This document shows, in pieces, positions 26,655 to 30,654 of a stretch of DNA of 30,654 nt (the stretch's first letter is position 1; each line of letters begins with the position of its first letter). Position numbers and translations under genes: made by a program. The notes under the pieces are model-generated. The model was not told the DNA's origin. It worked only from the letters and a program-made list of their open reading frames with translations, and searched no databases. The stretch comes from a virus, in the IMG/VR virus record IMGVR_UViG_3300021127_000026, positions 1 to 30,654 of that record; one strand, given 5' to 3'.

Positions 26655-27320
26655 CTAAACGTTAGAGTCTAAATGCATTCCTAATAATAAAGCTTTTAAA
26701 GTTTCTGTACTCGTTGGTCTAGAATTTAATTCTTCTAAATTCTTTAAACTGACTTCACCCGTATCTAGAGTTGATCGTTTATATTCTCTAAAGGCTAATT
26801 CATTGCCACCTCGAATATTAATCAATTCTTGAATACCTCGTTTTAATCCCATAGACTCTAAGTTCATAATTTCAGGTAGTGATAGGCGACTGGATTTACT
26901 AGCACCTGCTGGCTGTCCCGTTAATGCATCTACAAAGGCACTACTTTCTACCACAGACTTACCCTTACTAACATGTTGAGATTGTCTTCTACAGGGTAAA
27001 TCTAATATTAGATACTTTTCAGGCGTTAAATACTTTACACCTGTTACTGGGTCAATCATCCATAATTGTTGAAATAAATCTAATCCTAATTCATCCGCTA
27101 CCTTTAATGCATTGTTAACAGGTACATCTTTAGCTGATATATTGGCAGAGTAATATGGCAATACAATTTCTTCATCAGCTAATTTATCCATTAACTCACC
27201 AAAGGCTTCATCAGACAGTGAGTTAAAATGTGTTTTATACATTTGAGTATTTTTATTGCCTGGGAGTAGTTTTTCTATTAAACCTAAAAACCACTCAGTC
27301 AGTTCTTTTCGATTACTCAT
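26655..27320 (-). CDS. Virion RNA polymerase beta C-terminal (clamp) subunit
   Basis: A 221-aa protein from ATG 27320 (MSNRKELTEWF), which overlaps the upstream stop as ATGA. The C-terminal half matches the end of bacterial beta in order: PEKYLILDLPCRRQSQHVS for the KLNHLVDDKMHARST region, LTGQPAGASKSSRLSLPEIM for [22 protein letters not shown], then NLESMGLKRGIQELINIRGGN for [21 protein letters not shown], and a final STETLKALLLGMHLD for SFNVLLKEIRSLGIN. It thus supplies the clamp part missing from the 1330-aa beta. It corresponds in position and size to the phiKZ gp149 kind of subunit. The first 90 residues have no bacterial match that I can see. Confidence 0.8.
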   Translation of the reverse strand: MSNRKELTEWFLGLIEKLLPGNKNTQMYKTHFNSLSDEAFGELMDKLADEEIVLPYYSANISAKDVPVNNALKVADELGLDLFQQLWMIDPVTGVKYLTPEKYLILDLPCRRQSQHVSKGKSVVESSAFVDALTGQPAGASKSSRLSLPEIMNLESMGLKRGIQELINIRGGNELAFREYKRSTLDTGEVSLKNLEELNSRPTSTETLKALLLGMHLDSNV

Positions 27321-27619
27321 GATAACATTCCTGTATCCGCTAGTAAATAAATCCAATTACTTTCAAAGGCTTGAATATAGGCTTCAATACTTTCAGCCTC
27401 ACATAACCAGCATCTAATTTCGGTTGTATTTTCAATATGAATTAAATGCTTTCGCCAAAAGTTATTAATGTATTTAATTTGCTCTCTTGCCGTTAATCCA
27501 TCCATGGTGACTTCTCTGCCACCTGCATCACGGTCTAGCAATGCATTAAAATTAACAGCAGCTTCCAGCCCCATTACCTTATTAATAACAAGGTAACTCT
27601 CTTCAACAATGTCATTCAT
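27317..27619 (-). CDS. Hypothetical protein (100 aa)
   Basis: No family recognised. Helical and acidic with a WLCEAES stretch near residue 72. It sits between the UvsX-like gene (7 bases upstream) and the beta clamp gene, with which it shares an ATGA overlap, so the three are probably made from one transcript. AGG lies before ATG 27619. Confidence 0.75.
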   Translation of the reverse strand: MNDIVEESYLVINKVMGLEAAVNFNALLDRDAGGREVTMDGLTAREQIKYINNFWRKHLIHIENTTEIRCWLCEAESIEAYIQAFESNWIYLLADTGMLS

Positions 27620-27626
27620 AAAATAC

Positions 27627-29087
27627 CTAGCTATTAAGTTTATGTTTAAATTCTTTTTTATAAGTTACTTTATCATCATTTAACCAATAGGGATGATATA
27701 AACCTTTTCTCATTCTAAGAAGATCTAAAGTCGTTAATTGAGGTAATTCAAATTGTTCATACTCTTTAAACGTCCACCATGACCGAGTATTTAAAAGTAT
27801 GGACCAATCATAGCCTAATGATTTTAGATCAGTGTAGAGCTCTTGAGGCGTACACATGAGGTCATCTGGAAGAGTAGCCCACAATTCTTTAATTTGTAAC
27901 ATCTCAGAAGTAATCTCTAATGCTCTTTGCAAGAATGCATTACTATCAATAATGTTTCTAACAGTTGTTCTTTGTATTTTTACATCAGGTAATAAAGATA
28001 ATGAATAACTAGTGTTATTACCTTCAAATCCAAAACGACCACTTTCTTTAATATAATGGAACATAGAAAGATGAGGCAGTACACCTTCTCTTTGCGATAG
28101 AATTAAATCAACTACAGCACCTGATGGACCACCTTTATTACGTGTTAGTTTTAGGGTAACAATCGTTAAATCAGTACAATCAGGTAGTCTATCGGATTCA
28201 ATAGCAGGATAGAGTACGCCTGTGCCATAATCTTTATTGTTAAGCATATTGGCATTAAAGATTTCATACAATGCATTATTAATAAATTCAAAGGCTTTAG
28301 TAGTACCCGTTACTTTACTACCTTTTTTAGCAAACATGAGTTTATGCTTTTTGGGAGCCATCATGCCCATTTCAAATTCATCGCCTACATGGGCTGTCAT
28401 CAAAAAATGCATGGATGCATTAGCGGCCATATTAGGCAACTGAGTAATCAATTGCTTTTTAGCTCCGCCTTGTCTCATCCATAAAATGTTCATGCCACTG
28501 TCACCAATACTGTTTTTATCAACAATACTTTCTTCATTATTGGTTACTTTTAATTCTGATAATGAATCAATAACGGATATAGTCGGTGGAATGACTAAGA
28601 TAGGTTTATGTTCTGGTGTGAAAAAAGGTGTAGTTAATTTAGTTATTTTTTTATCTTTTTTAGCTTCAGCAATTTCTAATATCTTATCAAAGTATACGTC
28701 ACCTAACTCTTCAGCACTGCTCGTTATTTTTACTTTAATGTTTTCTATATCACTGTATTGGTCAGAGTGATCTATTTTAGATAAATTAGGTAATCGTTTA
28801 CAGAAAGTATTAACCCTATCATAATTAGAAGATACTTCACTATCATAGATGCTCGTACCCATGGGGGTAATTCTATCAGTAGCCACCAATGCAATGTGGT
28901 AGATAATACTGGTTTTACCTGCATTACCAGGACCTACTACCGATAAAATATGAGGCATACCGCCTGATAAAATAGATTGTCCATACTCACCAAAGTGATA
29001 AGTTCCTGTGGGTATATCTAGCATACTACCGCAGTTATAAGCAGGTCTAAAGGGTGGTATTGAAGATAAAGAAGATAAAAAGTTCAT
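27627..29087 (-). CDS. UvsX/RecA-like ATPase
   Basis: A RecA-fold ATPase of 486 aa. Walker A is GPGNAGKTS (52-60), the acidic strand after it is SIYDSEVSS (probable catalytic E84), and Walker B is PTISVIDSLSEL (D174). A later QLPNMAANASMHFLMTAHVG holds the next conserved strand. This is the phage UvsX/RecA type of recombinase found in phiKZ-like phages; it would promote strand exchange in replication and repair. The C-terminal 120 residues are specific to this group and unrecognised. GGAG precedes ATG 29087. It is first in a leftward run that includes the beta clamp and endolysin. Confidence 0.85.
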   Translation of the reverse strand: MNFLSSLSSIPPFRPAYNCGSMLDIPTGTYHFGEYGQSILSGGMPHILSVVGPGNAGKTSIIYHIALVATDRITPMGTSIYDSEVSSNYDRVNTFCKRLPNLSKIDHSDQYSDIENIKVKITSSAEELGDVYFDKILEIAEAKKDKKITKLTTPFFTPEHKPILVIPPTISVIDSLSELKVTNNEESIVDKNSIGDSGMNILWMRQGGAKKQLITQLPNMAANASMHFLMTAHVGDEFEMGMMAPKKHKLMFAKKGSKVTGTTKAFEFINNALYEIFNANMLNNKDYGTGVLYPAIESDRLPDCTDLTIVTLKLTRNKGGPSGAVVDLILSQREGVLPHLSMFHYIKESGRFGFEGNNTSYSLSLLPDVKIQRTTVRNIIDSNAFLQRALEITSEMLQIKELWATLPDDLMCTPQELYTDLKSLGYDWSILLNTRSWWTFKEYEQFELPQLTTLDLLRMRKGLYHPYWLNDDKVTYKKEFKHKLNS

Positions 29088-29180
29088 AACAAAAATGCTC
29101 CAAAGTGTTATACTGTGTAAGGTAGTTCTTCGTATAAAATAAAGGCTACCAATAATTTTTAAACTCTATGGGCACAAGCT

Positions 29181-29996
29181 ATGTTATTAAGTGATTTAAT
29201 GGAAAATCAAGAGCATCAAGTAATCCCAGGCAATGAAGCTATTTTAGACTTAAAAGCTTTTAATAACTTCTTTGGTGGTTTTATAGATAGCTTAACTAAA
29301 GTATTTGATGCAAAAAGATTGATCCCTTTAATGCAAGGGAAAACCGACGTATATGATGCGGTAAAGAATATTGAAAAATGTACAGTATTTGATTTAGAGC
29401 ACTTTATTGTACCTACACCGGAATATGTTGTTGGTTTAATAGTACCTTATTTAACTGTATTAGAAGAAGTAACTACAGAATTACTGACAATTGATGATAG
29501 ACTATTAACCCATTTAGAACAATGGGCTGGTAACATGATTACTGATAAAGAGTATGTTAATAAGGTATGGATTAACATGCCTGAGAAATCTAACATTGTT
29601 GAAGTTAATAGTGATAAATTGCATAAGTACTTTAGTGATGCAGCAGGTGATGGCTTAAACGGTCAATTATTTATTAATGTCTATAAAGATGCTAAAGGCT
29701 TAAAAGAAGCCGATGTCATGTTGGAAAAGTTAGTAGCCTTATCGTGCAGAGCATTAAATGGAAAGTTAATTGAAAGGGCCAACTCAGTGGCTAAAATGAT
29801 CCATAGACTCTCTAATGATAATAGAGTAGATTCAGCACTATCTCAAGTCACTGCTGATAAATTAAAACCTATTACTGAATTGACTATTCAAGCGGCTAGA
29901 GAATTAGAACTATTAGCTATTTGTTTATTTCAAATCAGAACAGTAAGTTACGCATATAACGAAACATTGACTAAAATTAATGTGCAAATGAAATAA
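29181..29996 (+). CDS. Hypothetical protein, possible virion component (271 aa)
   Basis: An acidic, helical protein with no motif that I recognise. It is divergent from the UvsX-like gene, with 93 bases between them, and ends at the convergent palindrome 30019. A structural or internal head role would fit its make-up and neighbours in phiKZ-like genomes but is not shown. ATG 29181 has a weak ribosome binding site; an in-frame ATG lies seven codons later. Confidence 0.75.
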   Translation: MLLSDLMENQEHQVIPGNEAILDLKAFNNFFGGFIDSLTKVFDAKRLIPLMQGKTDVYDAVKNIEKCTVFDLEHFIVPTPEYVVGLIVPYLTVLEEVTTELLTIDDRLLTHLEQWAGNMITDKEYVNKVWINMPEKSNIVEVNSDKLHKYFSDAAGDGLNGQLFINVYKDAKGLKEADVMLEKLVALSCRALNGKLIERANSVAKMIHRLSNDNRVDSALSQVTADKLKPITELTIQAARELELLAICLFQIRTVSYAYNETLTKINVQMK

Positions 29997-30018
29997 AAAA
30001 AAAAGAAAAGATTGATAC

Positions 30019-30054
30019 ATAGAGTAGTCAGAGCATATGCTCTGACTACTCTAT
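30019..30054. terminator. Bidirectional palindromic terminator
   Basis: A perfect 36-base palindrome (arms 30019-30036 and 30037-30054, no loop) between convergent genes ending at 29996 and 30105. An A-rich run lies on the left, which gives a T-run for leftward transcripts; the right side has TTTGTT. Confidence 0.85.
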
Positions 30055-30057
30055 TTG

Positions 30058-30089
30058 TTAAATGCTATCCCCCCCCCCATAGCATTTAA
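30058..30089. repeat. Hairpin with a ten-C loop
   Basis: TTAAATGCTAT and ATAGCATTTAA are exact reverse complements on either side of a run of ten C (30069-30078). It lies between the terminator at 30019 and the stop of the atypical gene at 30105. On the leftward transcript the loop would be ten G. Its role is unknown. Confidence 0.8.
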
Positions 30090-30104
30090 ATTGATTTGTA
30101 AGGG

Positions 30105-30560
30105 TTAATATATCCATTCTATTAAATTTTCCTCACTGACCTCAAAACCTACTTCCCGATCTCCTTCTTTCCAGAGGTTGGTTAAGACCTCCTTACCGCC
30201 ATTTGGATGCTCAAGTGTTAATTCCGTTACTTGACGTTTTCCGTCATCAATGAAAATATTACTTACAACCTTTAAAATGTTGTAGGTAATTCCAGCATTA
30301 ACACTATCCCGAAGATCCATTATTAGATCCCCAGGTTTAAAGTTACTTTCGTTCATTACATTGTCGTAATCAACGAATGAATTCTGGAACTGATCCTCCC
30401 CCCCCGTATTTGTAATGAAAAGAGTTTTTGTTAAAATCTTTTCATTGTTCCCCTCGCCCGTGAACATATGGATACAGCCAATGACCGCGTTATCGGATCC
30501 AGCATAGTACCCCTTCTCAGAAAAAGGAAATAATTCTGTTTTGATTTTTATATATTTCAT
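30105..30560 (-). CDS. Hypothetical protein of foreign codon use (151 aa)
   Basis: No family recognised. The protein looks beta-rich and acidic, with KPGDLIMDLRDSVNAGITYNI in the middle, which resembles a small barrel. Codon use differs from every other gene here: Gly is often GGG, Glu often GAG, Thr often ACG, Arg CGG or CGT, whereas neighbours use GGT, GAA, ACT/ACA and AGA. A run of eight G on the coding strand (30398-30405) falls in Gly-Gly codons. AGGAG before ATG 30560 comes from the terminal repeat. Recent acquisition, together with its upstream region, is the simplest reading. Confidence 0.75.
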   Translation of the reverse strand: MKYIKIKTELFPFSEKGYYAGSDNAVIGCIHMFTGEGNNEKILTKTLFITNTGGEDQFQNSFVDYDNVMNESNFKPGDLIMDLRDSVNAGITYNILKVVSNIFIDDGKRQVTELTLEHPNGGKEVLTNLWKEGDREVGFEVSEENLIEWIY

Positions 30561-30565
30561 ATCAA

Positions 30566-30654
30566 ATCTCCTGCCTCTATGAGGACTTTAAAAGTTATAG
30601 TAAGTTGGATTACTTATATAAGTTAATCCATTAAAATAATATATACATGAAATT
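30566..30654. repeat. 89-nt terminal direct repeat, right copy
   Basis: Identical to bases 1-89. This copy lies directly upstream of the leftward gene 30105-30560 and provides its ribosome binding site (AGGAG) and the ATGTATATATTAT element at 30636-30648 on the minus strand. See the left copy for the two explanations, circular closure or dispersed repeat. Confidence 0.95.

Noticed and set aside
1-30654. tRNA genes, CRISPR arrays, insertion sequences
   Set aside because: No cloverleaf with a CCA-type acceptor, no regularly spaced repeats and no transposase were seen by eye; a dedicated scan was not possible.

Overview
The window reads as part of an AT-rich jumbo myovirus of the phiKZ-like type. 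The main evidence is a split multisubunit RNA polymerase of the virion-packaged kind: a beta' N-terminal half ending in DFDGD, a large beta N-terminal part with a GDK loop, and a separate beta C-terminal clamp gene. It lies beside a giant virion protein with an embedded muralytic domain, a UvsX/RecA-like ATPase and a GH19 endolysin. The endolysin type suggests a Gram-negative host; nothing here identifies the host further.

Layout. 180-10573 is one leftward operon, in order of transcription: beta' N-terminal half (two exons), beta (two exons), a 67-aa protein, a 459-aa protein, a 240-aa protein, and a two-helix holin-like protein, closed by a palindromic terminator at 129-166. 10615-18481 is a rightward pair of virion proteins (1873 aa with a lysozyme-like domain; 728 aa). 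They face a leftward block (18532-23110) that holds a 194-aa protein, a Thr/Ser/Asn-rich repeat protein of 693 aa, two small membrane proteins and three small unknown proteins. 23187-23552 is a short rightward gene. 23518-29087 is leftward: an unknown protein, thioredoxin, a YspA-like SLOG protein, two unknown proteins, GH19 endolysin, RNAP beta C-terminal clamp, a small protein and a UvsX/RecA-like ATPase. 29181-29996 is a rightward unknown protein. 30105-30560 is a leftward gene of clearly different codon use.

The most striking feature is that both polymerase genes are cut exactly at their catalytic loops by related group I introns. Intron 1 (514 nt) sits after the last Asp codon of DFDGD in beta'. 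Intron 2 (1641 nt, carrying an HNH endonuclease gene) sits between Asp and Lys of GDK in beta. Once spliced, both sites read GGTGAT|AAAGTC, so one 12-base target seems to have been used twice. The P7 helices differ by compensatory changes (GACTA/TAGTC and GATCA/TGATC), and intron 1 holds what looks like the remnant of an endonuclease.

The window begins and ends with the same 89 bases, as a closed circular contig would, yet it lacks the beta' C-terminal half, capsid, portal, terminase and DNA polymerase genes. It is therefore either a repeat-bounded piece of a larger genome or a separate circular segment; the sequence alone cannot decide. Gene ends are marked by perfect, nearly loopless palindromes. 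Functions are from reading motifs by eye; no database search or RNA folding was run.
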